Shown: in pieces, positions 8,244-15,846 of the stretch
Numbering within the stretch: the stretch's first letter is position 1
Layout: each line of letters starts with the position of its first letter
Source of the DNA: Phycisphaerales bacterium
GTDB taxonomy: Bacteria > Planctomycetota > Phycisphaerae > Phycisphaerales > SM1A02
DNA: 32,251 nt
Reading direction: 5' to 3'
Assembly: GCA_014238965.1 (NCBI GenBank)
Contig: JABAAC010000088.1
Location: 1 to 32,251 of the forward strand
Notes under the pieces: model-generated
Database searches by the model: none
Seen by the model: only the letters and a program-made list of their open reading frames with translations
What the model was told of the DNA's origin: nothing
Position numbers and translations under genes: made by a program

Positions 8244-8258
8244 CAGGGGTTGCCCCTG
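8244..8258 (-). other. Hairpin in the trmD-rplS spacer
   Basis: CAGGGG and CCCCTG form a perfect 6-base-pair stem with a 3-base loop in the 98-base spacer ahead of rplS. It could be part of a leader or an attenuation site. There is no match I can name. Confidence 0.35.
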
Positions 8259-8280
8259 ATTGATTCAGTCGGTCTTTCGG

Positions 8281-8991
8281 TCAGTCGTTCGTTGGGTCAT
8301 CTAGCAGGTCTGGTCGTCGGTCTTGTGTGCGTTGGCGTTGTTGTTCCAGTCGCCACTTGGCAATGGCCCCGTGATCGCCGCTGAGCAGAACGTCTGGGAC
8401 TTGGCGGTCTTCCCAGTTCCTTGGGCGGGTGTAGTGGGGCGTATCGAGCAGTGGCGTGCCGTCGTCATCCTTGATGGAGAATGAATCCTCTGCGGCAGAG
8501 CCTTCGTGGCCGAGTGCTCCTGGGAGCAATCGGGCGATGGCATCGACCAGCACTAAGGCCGGCAATTCGCCGCCGGAGAGCACGTAGTCGCCGATGCTCA
8601 CTTCATCAGGCTCGAGTGCGTCAATGACGCGTTCATCGATGCCTTCGTAGTGTCCGGCGATCAAGAGCAGGCGCTCCTGTTGTGCCAACGACTCGACAAT
8701 GTCCTGCGAGAGTCTCCTTCCTTGCGGCGAGAGCAGCATCCTGTGCGCTCGTCGTGTGTCACTTGCTTCAACCGCCAACACTGCGTCATGCAGAGGTTGG
8801 CACATCAGCACCATGCCAGGACCACCACCAAAGGGTCGGTCATCCACCTTGTTGTGCTTGTCTGTTGTCCAGCCACGAATGTCGTGTACGTGGATGTCGA
8901 GCAAGCCACTTTCCTGGGCTCGTCCGAGGATGCTCGTCTTGAGCGGTCCGTCGAACATGTCGGGGAACAAGGTCAGAATGTCGATCCGCAT
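8281..8991 (-). CDS. trmD: tRNA (guanine37-N1)-methyltransferase
   Basis: TrmD methylates G37 of tRNAs reading CNN codons and prevents +1 frameshifting. The 236-residue product has the SPOUT-fold hallmarks: MRIDILTLFPDMF at the start, DDRPFGGGPGMV near residue 52, the trefoil-knot loop IDERVIDALEPDE with IGDYVLSGGELPAL, and a C-terminal helical domain with LLDTPHYTRP. A GTG directly before the ATG (8994) is an alternative start; ATG 8991 gives the canonical N-terminus. It follows rpsP by about 40 bases. rimM, normally between them, is missing. Confidence 0.97.
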   Translation of the reverse strand: MRIDILTLFPDMFDGPLKTSILGRAQESGLLDIHVHDIRGWTTDKHNKVDDRPFGGGPGMVLMCQPLHDAVLAVEASDTRRAHRMLLSPQGRRLSQDIVESLAQQERLLLIAGHYEGIDERVIDALEPDEVSIGDYVLSGGELPALVLVDAIARLLPGALGHEGSAAEDSFSIKDDDGTPLLDTPHYTRPRNWEDRQVPDVLLSGDHGAIAKWRLEQQRQRTQDRRPDLLDDPTND

Positions 8992-9031
8992 CACGGTGAC
9001 CCGAATGGGCTCAATCAGGCCTCGAGCCCGA

Positions 9032-9301
9032 TCAAGCGTCGAGCTTCTGCCCAGAGGTCGGATCGATATCGTTGCGCTTCAGCAAACCTCGCACCGTGTC
9101 ACTGGGTTGAGCGCCTACGCTCAGCCAGTACTTGATGCGGTCAACCTTGAGCACCGATTGCTTATCGTCCGCAGCGAGCGGATCGAACCAACCGAGTTCT
9201 TCAATGACGCGACCATCGCGCGGTGCGCGTTTATCCATGGCGTTGACGCGGTAGAAGGGACGGTGCCGGCGTCCCATGCGCTTCAGTCGTAGAACGACCA
9301 T
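9032..9301 (-). CDS. rpsP: 30S ribosomal protein S16
   Basis: This 89-residue protein is normal length. Hallmarks are MVVLRLKRMGRRHRPFYRV at the start, DKRAPRDGRVIEELGWFDPL, and a KVDRIKYWLSVGAQPSDTV helix. The ATG at 9301 has a strong AGGAGG ribosome-binding site 6-7 bases upstream, deciding it over the ORF extension at 9319. S16 assembles into the 30S body. It is the first gene of the cluster. Confidence 0.97.
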   Translation of the reverse strand: MVVLRLKRMGRRHRPFYRVNAMDKRAPRDGRVIEELGWFDPLAADDKQSVLKVDRIKYWLSVGAQPSDTVRGLLKRNDIDPTSGQKLDA

Positions 9302-9517
9302 ATGACTCCTCCTGTGCACTGCACGTGGCTAGGTACACCGCTGGCTCAATGCCTGCTGTCGTGTCCCGCCCGTTCCGGGAGCGATGCCTGAGTCAAGAGG
9401 CACCAACTGTGGGGAAGGGGCTTCGCCGCGTGGACGAACGAAGAATTGTAGTGGAAATTCGCTTCACCGACGGGGGGCAGCGTAGATCCGCTCAGGCACA
9501 CGAAAGTTGCGTCACGC

Positions 9518-10180
9518 TCAGCCTGCAATCAGCCCTGCGACAGCCATGACCGCCTGCTCGGCCACCCTCCATATCCAGCCAAAGCCGCTCATGAAGAGCA
9601 CCATGAGCACAAACAAAGCCGCTATGGGGGCCTGTGGGTGATTCGAGAGGGCGCGAATTCTCCAGTGGCAGCCTTCCAAGATGCGCCAGCCATCAAGTGG
9701 TGGCAGCGGGATCAAATTCAAGACTGCCAGCACCACATTTAACATTGCCGCTGTGTTCAGAAACATCGCGACATTGTCAACCACAGGGCCACTGGCACCC
9801 GAGCGGGCCAACGCACCAAGCGACAACGCGAAGATGACAAAGAGCACCAGATTCATCAGGGGGCCCGCCGCGGCCACAATGATGCGGCCGGCATGCCCAT
9901 GCCGAAAGCGACTTGGATTCACCGGCATCATGCCAAATGCGATGCCCAGCACGGCGAAGAGCAATAGTGAAAAGCTGCCCATGTGTACCAGCGGGTTGCC
10001 CGTCATGTGGCCGAGTTCTCGCGGCGTGCCATCACCTTCCCATAAGGCTGCCCAGCCATGGGCCAATTCGTGCAGGGTGATGGACCCGATCACAACAACA
10101 ACCCATGAGGCAACCGCGATAAAACCCTGATCGCCGCCACCTGCACTGTTGTAGACGCTATGTACCCACCAGCCATTCAT
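9518..10180 (-). CDS. M50-family (site-2 protease-like) membrane zinc metalloprotease
   Basis: A 220-residue polytopic membrane protein with about five to six hydrophobic segments. The zinc-binding motif HELAH is at residues 37-41 in the first segment. The third ligand Asp163 is in NLIPLPPLDG, preceded by the AAGPLMN motif at 104-110 that marks the Rseudo-symmetric core of S2P/Rip-type proteases. All expected catalytic residues are present. It has no PDZ or CBS domain, so it is a minimal type. Its ATG overlaps the hpnH stop (ATGA), so the two are translationally coupled. Substrate unknown; members cut membrane-embedded regulators. Confidence in the family is high, in the role low. Confidence 0.9.
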   Translation of the reverse strand: MNGWWVHSVYNSAGGGDQGFIAVASWVVVVIGSITLHELAHGWAALWEGDGTPRELGHMTGNPLVHMGSFSLLLFAVLGIAFGMMPVNPSRFRHGHAGRIIVAAAGPLMNLVLFVIFALSLGALARSGASGPVVDNVAMFLNTAAMLNVVLAVLNLIPLPPLDGWRILEGCHWRIRALSNHPQAPIAALFVLMVLFMSGFGWIWRVAEQAVMAVAGLIAG

Positions 10181-11349
10181 GCCGCGCCAGCTTCCTGCAA
10201 TGTCTCACGCTTGGCGGTTCGAGCTTCTCGCAGCGCGGACACATCAACACCCAGTTGTACTAAATGCACTTCCGGACCATGGGGCTTGTCGAGTTCAGAT
10301 TCCAGCTTCTTCGTAGCCGATGGCGAGGCGTACCGATTGAAGAGCATTGCCTTCACTGTGCCCCACATCCCGCCAAATGAGCTGAACGTGTGGTCAACTG
10401 CCGTGGCCTCGTACCCCGAATGCACCATGCAGTCGCGGCACTTTGGGTTGCCTGAGGCAGCCCCATAGTTGCTCCACTGCGTTGCGTTCATCAACTCGTC
10501 GAATGTGTCGACGTAGCCTTCTTGTAGCAAGTAGCAAGGCTTTTGCCAGCCGAACATGTTGTACGTGGGCATGCCCCATGGTGTGCACTCGTACTGGCGT
10601 GTGCCCATGAGGTATTCCAGAAACAGCGGCGATTGATTGAACACCCATCGCTTCTTGCGGTTGGACAAGATCATGTCAAACAACTCGTTCGTTGTTTCTC
10701 GATGCAGGAAATTCTTCTGATCGGGCGCCTTGTCGTATGCATAACCAGGGCTAAGCATCATGCCCTCGACGCCGACGTCCATCATCTCGTCAAAGAAACG
10801 TCGCGTTGCGTTTGGATCAGCGCCGTGGAACAAGGTCGTGTTCGTCGTTACACGAAAGCCCATGTCAACGGCCATTTGAATGCCAGCCATAGCCTTGTCG
10901 TACGTGCCCTCACGGCATACGGCAAAGTCATGCTCATCACGCGGGCCGTCCATGTGAATCGAAAATGTCAGGTATTTGCTCGGCTGGAACCAGCCCGCTT
11001 GGAGTTTCTCTTTGAGCAACACAGCATTCGAGCACAGATAGATGTACTTGCGTCGCTTCACCAACGCCTCGACAAAGGCCTGGATGTGTGGCCAGAGCAT
11101 TGGCTCGCCGCCGGGAATCGAAACCATTGGTGCGCCGCATTCATCGACGGCCTTTAGGGCATCTTCTAGCGAAAGATCTCGCTTGAGAATGTGGGCTGGG
11201 TACTGAATTTTTCCGCAGCCAGCACAGGCCAGATTGCATCGAAACAGGGGCTCGAGCATGAGCACCAATGGGTAGCGCTTGCGACGACGCAATTTCTGCG
11301 ACATCACGTAACTGGCAACGGTCCACATTTGTGAGATGGGCACGCCCAT
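10177..11349 (-). CDS. hpnH: Adenosyl-hopene transferase, radical SAM (HpnH)
   Basis: HpnH uses a 4Fe-4S cluster and S-adenosylmethionine to add an adenosyl group to hopene, the first step toward extended (C35) hopanoids. The 390-residue protein has the family start (MGVPISQMWTVASYV) and RYPLVLMLEPLFRCN. The radical-SAM motif is Cys38-x3-Cys42-x2-Cys45, followed by SIPGGEPMLW. There is a HpnH-typical C-terminal region with TPWGMPTYNMFGWQKPCYLL and CRDCMVHSGYEATAV. No squalene-hopene cyclase or other hpn gene is in view. The downstream M50 protease gene overlaps it by four bases. ATG 11349 lacks an obvious ribosome-binding site. Confidence 0.94.
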   Translation of the reverse strand: MGVPISQMWTVASYVMSQKLRRRKRYPLVLMLEPLFRCNLACAGCGKIQYPAHILKRDLSLEDALKAVDECGAPMVSIPGGEPMLWPHIQAFVEALVKRRKYIYLCSNAVLLKEKLQAGWFQPSKYLTFSIHMDGPRDEHDFAVCREGTYDKAMAGIQMAVDMGFRVTTNTTLFHGADPNATRRFFDEMMDVGVEGMMLSPGYAYDKAPDQKNFLHRETTNELFDMILSNRKKRWVFNQSPLFLEYLMGTRQYECTPWGMPTYNMFGWQKPCYLLQEGYVDTFDELMNATQWSNYGAASGNPKCRDCMVHSGYEATAVDHTFSSFGGMWGTVKAMLFNRYASPSATKKLESELDKPHGPEVHLVQLGVDVSALREARTAKRETLQEAGAA

Positions 11350-11688
11350 GCCGAGAATCCTCTAAACCCCGATTTTGAGCCAGAAAGGCCCATTCTTGAA
11401 GTTGTGACGGGGATCCTAGCCGACCATCCCGCAGGGGAGTCTTCTTTCTTGCGTTTCTTGCCCACTGAGCCCGAACTCCAGCCCTGTAGCAGGCATACGA
11501 GTGCGATGGTGGCATTGCCTTGGTCCCCGATATATCCAACTGCGCCCATGCGCGAAGCTGGCCAACTGCTTGGAGATTGTCCAACGCCATGGCGGACCTC
11601 GGCTATCATCGCCGCCGCCGTGGGCAGGACCGTCGCCGAGTTTGGGCGTTCCAGCTTGTTCCGGGCGGGTTCCGCCACTGCCGCGGCG
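11350..11688. other. Divergent intergenic region hpnH / sigma factor
   Basis: A 339-base spacer between divergent genes. A candidate -10 hexamer TATCAT in a GGCTATCATC context lies at 11604-11609, 80 bases ahead of the sigma gene. An open frame continues upstream of the sigma start to 11404, but its composition does not resemble a sigma domain, so I treat it as non-coding. Confidence 0.4.
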
Positions 11689-12309
11689 ATGAGACCTGCG
11701 AATCCCGCCGTGACCACGCCAAGCGACGAAGCACTTCTTGAAGCCCATATAGCTGGTGATGGCGAAGCGTTTGCCACCCTCGTCGATCGGTTTTCGCGTG
11801 AGCTTGTTCCGTTTCTGACACGGCTCACCGGCTCGCGAGCTGCCGCGGAAGACGTCTTCCAAGACACCTTCTTGCAAGTGCACCAATCATCACACACATT
11901 TGACTTGTCACGACGATTCCGTCCGTGGCTTTACACCATTGCAGTAAACAAGGGTCGCGATTGGCATCGTCGTAACAAGCGGCGTCGCGCCTTGTCGTTG
12001 TCGGCACCATTGGGCGACGACGGCCGAGGCACGTTCGTTGACTTGCTTGCCGCCGACACAGAGGAACCAGATGCGCCTCTTGCCGCTACCGAAGAAAGTG
12101 CTGCGGTGAAACGTGTGGTGGACAGCATGCCCGACCATCAGCGGGAGATCATTCTCCTGAGCTACTTCCAGAAAATGTCATATAGCCAGATTGCAGAGAC
12201 GCTGCGAATTCCTTTGGGCACGGTGAAAAGCCGATTGCACGCTGCCATTGCAGCGTTTGCCCGAGCTTGGGAAGTTGAACGCGGCGCAGGGAAGGACGAC
12301 GACTCGTGA
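11689..12309 (+). CDS. RNA polymerase sigma factor, ECF (sigma-70 family)
   Basis: A 206-residue group IV sigma factor. Region 2 spans residues ~15-85 (AFATLVDRFS, AAAEDVFQDTFLQVHQ, FRPWLYTIAVNKGRDWHRR), which recognises the -10 element and core polymerase. Region 4 spans ~135-190 (LPxHxREIILLSYFQKMSYSQIAETL, then the helix-turn-helix GTVKSRLHAA). ATG 11689 starts just ahead of region 2; the frame is open further upstream, so a longer N-terminus is possible. The last four bases overlap the next gene (GTGA), consistent with a sigma/regulator pair. The stimulus and regulon are not visible. Confidence 0.92.
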   Translation: MRPANPAVTTPSDEALLEAHIAGDGEAFATLVDRFSRELVPFLTRLTGSRAAAEDVFQDTFLQVHQSSHTFDLSRRFRPWLYTIAVNKGRDWHRRNKRRRALSLSAPLGDDGRGTFVDLLAADTEEPDAPLAATEESAAVKRVVDSMPDHQREIILLSYFQKMSYSQIAETLRIPLGTVKSRLHAAIAAFARAWEVERGAGKDDDS

Positions 12310-13223
12310 CCCCAAGCGACGACCAAGGCCGCACACCGGACCTTTCACCGCACGATGTTGCGGCAATTGATCATCTTGCAGAAGACGGGTTCGACGTGGA
12401 CCGCATCGAGGGGCTCGAGGGTGAGGCGCTCGCTCGCGCAAAGGCCGCTCACATGTTGCTCAGTAAGATCGATGCGTATCCAGATGCAGAACTCAATGAC
12501 GACGATCAACAGACACTGGTACATGCCACCATGGCACGTATTCGTCGCGAAGAGGATCTTCGACATGAGCGTATGCAACTGCATCCAGCAGAAGCAGCAA
12601 GTCGCGGAGGTCGATTGCGTTTCCGGCTTGCGGAGTTCGGCGCGGTGGCCGCTGTTGCCGCGATGGTCGCCGGGGCGGCCCTTCCAATTGCACGTATGGC
12701 CAAGGATAAAGCCGTCTCTGCAGGCGCACATAACAATTTGGCCCAATTGCATGCAGGCGTATCGACGTGGTCAAGCAGTCACGAGGGTGCACTGCCAACA
12801 ACGGCGCCCTCAAGGGGAGTCTCATCGATGGACGGCCTTTGGGCCAACGCCAAGCAATTAGATGTGCATTCGGTTGCAGCCGCGGGGCACTGTGATCATT
12901 CGAGTCTGTTGAATCCACGGCGGCCAGGCATTGGTCGACACGGGTTCTCGTTTGTCATTCTGTCTGCCGAGGGAGCCTATCTAGGCAATGCACAACTCCT
13001 GCTCATCGGGGACCGTAATCCGGCGCTTGAGGGACTGCTTGAGGGCAAGTCATTCCTTGAGGCTATTGAGGGACGCAAGTTCGCCCGTCGTATCACCGAT
13101 GATCCAGCCGTACTCTTTGGCGATGGCCATGTCACCGATGCCCAAGGCGGACTGGTCAACCAGGACCACGTGTGGGACCTTGATCAAGTTGAGCCAAGGT
13201 CGGACACGTTGCTGGCGCACTGA
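12306..13223 (+). CDS. Single-pass membrane protein, probable regulator (anti-sigma-like) of the ECF sigma
   Basis: A 305-residue protein starting with GTG overlapping the sigma stop. Residues 1-105 are charged and probably cytoplasmic. A single membrane segment lies at ~109-128 (FGAVAAVAAMVAGAALPIA). The remaining ~175 residues are probably outside the cytoplasm and contain a conserved-looking VLFGDGHVTDAQGG near the end, which resembles the DG-H signature of planctomycete DUF1559-type periplasmic domains. No zinc-binding anti-sigma motif (H-x3-C-x2-C) is present. Position and overlap suggest it restrains or senses for the sigma factor. Function is inferred from context, not from a recognised domain. 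Confidence 0.6.
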   Translation: MTPSDDQGRTPDLSPHDVAAIDHLAEDGFDVDRIEGLEGEALARAKAAHMLLSKIDAYPDAELNDDDQQTLVHATMARIRREEDLRHERMQLHPAEAASRGGRLRFRLAEFGAVAAVAAMVAGAALPIARMAKDKAVSAGAHNNLAQLHAGVSTWSSSHEGALPTTAPSRGVSSMDGLWANAKQLDVHSVAAAGHCDHSSLLNPRRPGIGRHGFSFVILSAEGAYLGNAQLLLIGDRNPALEGLLEGKSFLEAIEGRKFARRITDDPAVLFGDGHVTDAQGGLVNQDHVWDLDQVEPRSDTLLAH

Positions 13224-13280
13224 CCGCAGGCCCTTTGAGGGGTCTTGCGAGGGGCGAGAGGCTAGAAACAGGGTCGGCTA

Positions 13281-13309
13281 TTGCTCCCATGCGGGGGACC
13301 GGCTATCCT
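13281..13309 (+). promoter_or_regulatory. Candidate promoter for rpmI-rplT
   Basis: TTGCTC (13281-13286) and TATCCT (13304-13309) are separated by 17 bases. The -10 is in a GGCTATCCTG context like other candidates in the window. Confidence 0.5.
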
Positions 13310-13354
13310 GCTTGGCTCGGCTCATCCATGCTGGATGGGCAGTCAGGAGCATCG

Positions 13355-13663
13355 ATGCCCAAGAACAAGCCCAACAAGGGACTGCTCAAGCGGATCCGGA
13401 TTACCGCCTCAGGGCGGGTGAAGCACGGCCGCGCGTTCGCCCGTCACCGACGGTCGCACAAGTCTGGCAAGTTGCTCCGTTCATACCACCGCAGCGCCTA
13501 CGCACATGCAACGGACATCCGTCGTATTGCGTCCATGTTGCATCGCCGTATCACGGCTGGTTCAAAACGAGCATGTTCTGACTGCACCGATGAGACGACA
13601 ACGACTACCGCACCCGCTGAAGTCGAGGCTGCTGTCGAAGCGACCGAGACCGATGAAAAGTGA
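13355..13663 (+). CDS. rpmI: 50S ribosomal protein L35 with long acidic C-terminal extension
   Basis: MPKNKPNKGLLKRIRITASG with GRVKHGRAFARHRRSHKSG identifies L35, a small 23S-rRNA-binding protein. ATG 13355 has a CAGGAG ribosome-binding site upstream. The usual length is 64-66 residues; this one is 102. After the L35 core (~residue 65) come CSDCTDETTTTT and an Ala/Glu/Val-rich acidic tail (EVEAAVEATETDEK). The tail may be an appendix projecting from the ribosome or a lineage-specific feature. It is followed by rplT; infC, normally upstream, is absent and replaced by the sigma pair. Confidence 0.9.
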   Translation: MPKNKPNKGLLKRIRITASGRVKHGRAFARHRRSHKSGKLLRSYHRSAYAHATDIRRIASMLHRRITAGSKRACSDCTDETTTTTAPAEVEAAVEATETDEK

Positions 13664-13772
13664 TTCCCGTTCGCCTGTTGGCGAACTGTTTGTTTGATTG
13701 ACAATTGGATCGTGTTCGACGGGACAAAGTGGCAACTCGATTGTCCTCCGATCGAACCAGGAGATACTGACC

Positions 13773-14144
13773 ATGCCACGCGCACGCAAGGGCGCCGCCC
13801 GCACCAAGGCCCGAAAACGAATCCTCCGCGCAGCTCGCGGATATCAGGGCACCAATCGTCGTCATAAACAACAAGCACAAGTTGCACTGCTTCGAGCTGG
13901 CAAGTTCGCCTACCGCGATCGCCGCAACCGCAAGCGGGACTTCCGTCGTCTGTGGATCACCCGTATCTCAGCAGCCTGCCGCATGCGTGGCACGCGGTAC
14001 AGTCGGTTTATCAATGGCCTCGGCCGTGCAGGCATTGGCCTGAACCGGAAGATGCTCAGCGAAATTGCCATCTGCGACCCGGCCACGTTTGACGCCATTG
14101 TTGAGCAAGCCGAGGCTGCCACGACGGCACAGGCCGCAAACTGA
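13773..14144 (+). CDS. rplT: 50S ribosomal protein L20
   Basis: A 123-residue L20 of normal size. Hallmarks are MPRARKGAARTKARKRILRAARGY, the very basic N-terminal helix GTNRRHKQQ, YRDRRNRKRDFRRLWITRISAACR, and the C-terminal globular domain GLGRAGIGLNRKMLSEIA. ATG 13773 has an AGGAG ribosome-binding site (13758-13763). L20 is a primary assembly protein of the 50S subunit. It is cotranscribed with rpmI, and the methyltransferase gene follows 10 bases downstream. Confidence 0.97.
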   Translation: MPRARKGAARTKARKRILRAARGYQGTNRRHKQQAQVALLRAGKFAYRDRRNRKRDFRRLWITRISAACRMRGTRYSRFINGLGRAGIGLNRKMLSEIAICDPATFDAIVEQAEAATTAQAAN

Positions 14145-14154
14145 TCGCCTCCTG

Positions 14155-14778
14155 ATGGCCCACAGACGGGGCTTCCTTCGAGAGTTCTTGACCAATCGAT
14201 CCACGGTTGGGGCTATTGCGCCCTCATCAAAGGGCTTGGCGAAAGCTATTACCAAGCCAGCGCGATCGTGCGTTGGGGCACGTCGTTGGTTAGAAGTTGG
14301 GCCCGGCACAGGGGTCTTTACGCGTGAACTCGTGGACGCCATGGGCGAAGGGGACCACTTCGACGTTGTCGAGTTGAATGCGGCATTTTGCAAAACGCTT
14401 CGAGCTGATGTGCTGCCTCAAAATGATCACGTGGTGCTACACGAGGGATCTATTGAAGATGCTTCAATCTCCGGGAACTACCACGCCATTGTGTGTGGGC
14501 TTCCGTACAACGCGTTTCCGACGAATGTGAGTCGATCGATTCTTCGGCGGCTTGTGCAGTTGCTCAGGCCAGGTGGGACGCTGTCTTTCTTTGAATATGC
14601 CGCGATTCGGCACATGCGAAGCGCGGTGAGTTCCAAGTCGGTGAAGCGGGCAATGTTGTGGCACGCGACATTCATTGCACGTCTAGAGCAGGACATGCGC
14701 GGTCGCCGTGAGTTGGTCATGATGAACATGCCCCCAGCCTGGGCGGTGCACTTGACTAAAGAGGACGCTCAGCCATGA
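14155..14778 (+). CDS. Phospholipid N-methyltransferase-like SAM methyltransferase
   Basis: A 207-residue class I methyltransferase. Its start, FLREFLTNRSTVGAIAPSSKGLAKAI, is characteristic of the phosphatidylethanolamine/ornithine-lipid methyltransferase group (PmtA-like). Motif I is LEVGPGTGVFTREL; the acidic end of strand 2 is VVELNAAF; motif IV is VCGLPYNAFP. It has no membrane segment. It sits 10 bases after rplT, so it may be in that transcript, a position more usual for pheS in other bacteria. Phosphatidylethanolamine is the most likely lipid substrate, but an rRNA-dimethylase-like role cannot be fully excluded. Family confidence is good, substrate confidence low. Confidence 0.75.
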   Translation: MAHRRGFLREFLTNRSTVGAIAPSSKGLAKAITKPARSCVGARRWLEVGPGTGVFTRELVDAMGEGDHFDVVELNAAFCKTLRADVLPQNDHVVLHEGSIEDASISGNYHAIVCGLPYNAFPTNVSRSILRRLVQLLRPGGTLSFFEYAAIRHMRSAVSSKSVKRAMLWHATFIARLEQDMRGRRELVMMNMPPAWAVHLTKEDAQP

Positions 14779-14862
14779 CTGGTGGTGCATTGGGGCCTGA
14801 ATTACATGAACCCCAGCGAGTCCTAGGCGACTCACTAAGGTCGTTGTCGATACGCTGGTCTC

Positions 14863-15813
14863 GTGACTGCACCACCAACGATTGATGACATTCACGCAGC
14901 GCACGAGCGTATTGGCGGTGTTGTGCATCGAACACCTGTGCTGACGTGTTCGAGTTTGGACCGACTCACTGGATGCAAGCTGTTTGTGAAGGCCGAGCAT
15001 CTACAAGGTGTAGGAGCGTTTAAATTTCGCGGTGCGACCAACGCAGTTCTGTTGCTCAGCGATGCTGAGGCAAAGCGTGGTGTGTGTACGCACTCCAGCG
15101 GCAATCATGCCCAAGCATTGGCTCGTGCGGCACTCGAGCGAGGCATTCAGGCGTGGATTGTCATGCCAACCTCAGCGCCAGGTGTAAAGCGACGTGCTGT
15201 AGAAGGCTATGGGGCGACTGTTGTTCAGTGCGAGCCCACGCTACAAGCGCGTGAAGATACGGCATCGCAGATTGTCGAGGAAACGGGTGCGACCTTTATT
15301 CATCCTTACGACGATTCCCGGATCATCGCTGGCGCGGGCACAGCTGCCGTTGAATTGCTTCAGGATGTACCGGATCTTGATGTGATCATCGCGCCCATTG
15401 GTGGCGGGGGTTTGATGTCAGGAACCTGCATCGCAGCCTCGGCAATGCAACCGGGCATTCGGCTCCTTGGTGCCGAACCCGAGGGGGCCGATGACGCTGC
15501 ACGATCGCTTGTTGCCTGTGAGCGGATTCTTCAGCGCAGCCCCAACACGATTTGCGACGGGCTACTGACGAGTCTTGGAGCGCTGACGTGGCCGATTCTT
15601 CGCGATCATCTAGAGACGATCGTGACGGTGTCGGACAGCCTCGTTGTCGAGGCGATGCGACTGCTGTGGACTCGGGCGAAGGCTGTGGTGGAGCCCAGCG
15701 GGGCTACCCCACTTGCCGCGGTGTTGTCACAGGCCAGCCCGATCCAGCCAGGCACGCGTGTGGGCTTAATCGTGAGCGGTGGCAATATCGATCTTGACAA
15801 CCTGCCTTGGTAG
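14863..15813 (+). CDS. PLP-dependent serine/threonine dehydratase or serine racemase-like enzyme
   Basis: A 316-residue fold type II PLP enzyme. Lys54 in GAFKFRGATN forms the Schiff base. SSGNHAQALA around residue 76 and APIGGGGLMSG (~180-190) bind the substrate and phosphate. SGGNIDL closes the fold. There is no C-terminal ACT regulatory domain, so it resembles catabolic threonine dehydratases and serine racemases rather than the allosteric biosynthetic IlvA. The GTG start at 14863 lies 6 bases after a -10-like TACGCT (14851-14856), with no Shine-Dalgarno, so a leaderless transcript is possible. Which amino acid it uses cannot be decided here. Confidence 0.85.
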   Translation: MTAPPTIDDIHAAHERIGGVVHRTPVLTCSSLDRLTGCKLFVKAEHLQGVGAFKFRGATNAVLLLSDAEAKRGVCTHSSGNHAQALARAALERGIQAWIVMPTSAPGVKRRAVEGYGATVVQCEPTLQAREDTASQIVEETGATFIHPYDDSRIIAGAGTAAVELLQDVPDLDVIIAPIGGGGLMSGTCIAASAMQPGIRLLGAEPEGADDAARSLVACERILQRSPNTICDGLLTSLGALTWPILRDHLETIVTVSDSLVVEAMRLLWTRAKAVVEPSGATPLAAVLSQASPIQPGTRVGLIVSGGNIDLDNLPW

Positions 15814-15846
15814 GTGGTTGAACTTGCGCAGGTTGCGTCTGCTTTT

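Noticed and set aside
11404-11688. N-terminal extension of the sigma factor
   Set aside because: The frame is open, but its composition differs from the sigma domains and the canonical region 2 begins shortly after ATG 11689. A -10-like element lies within it.
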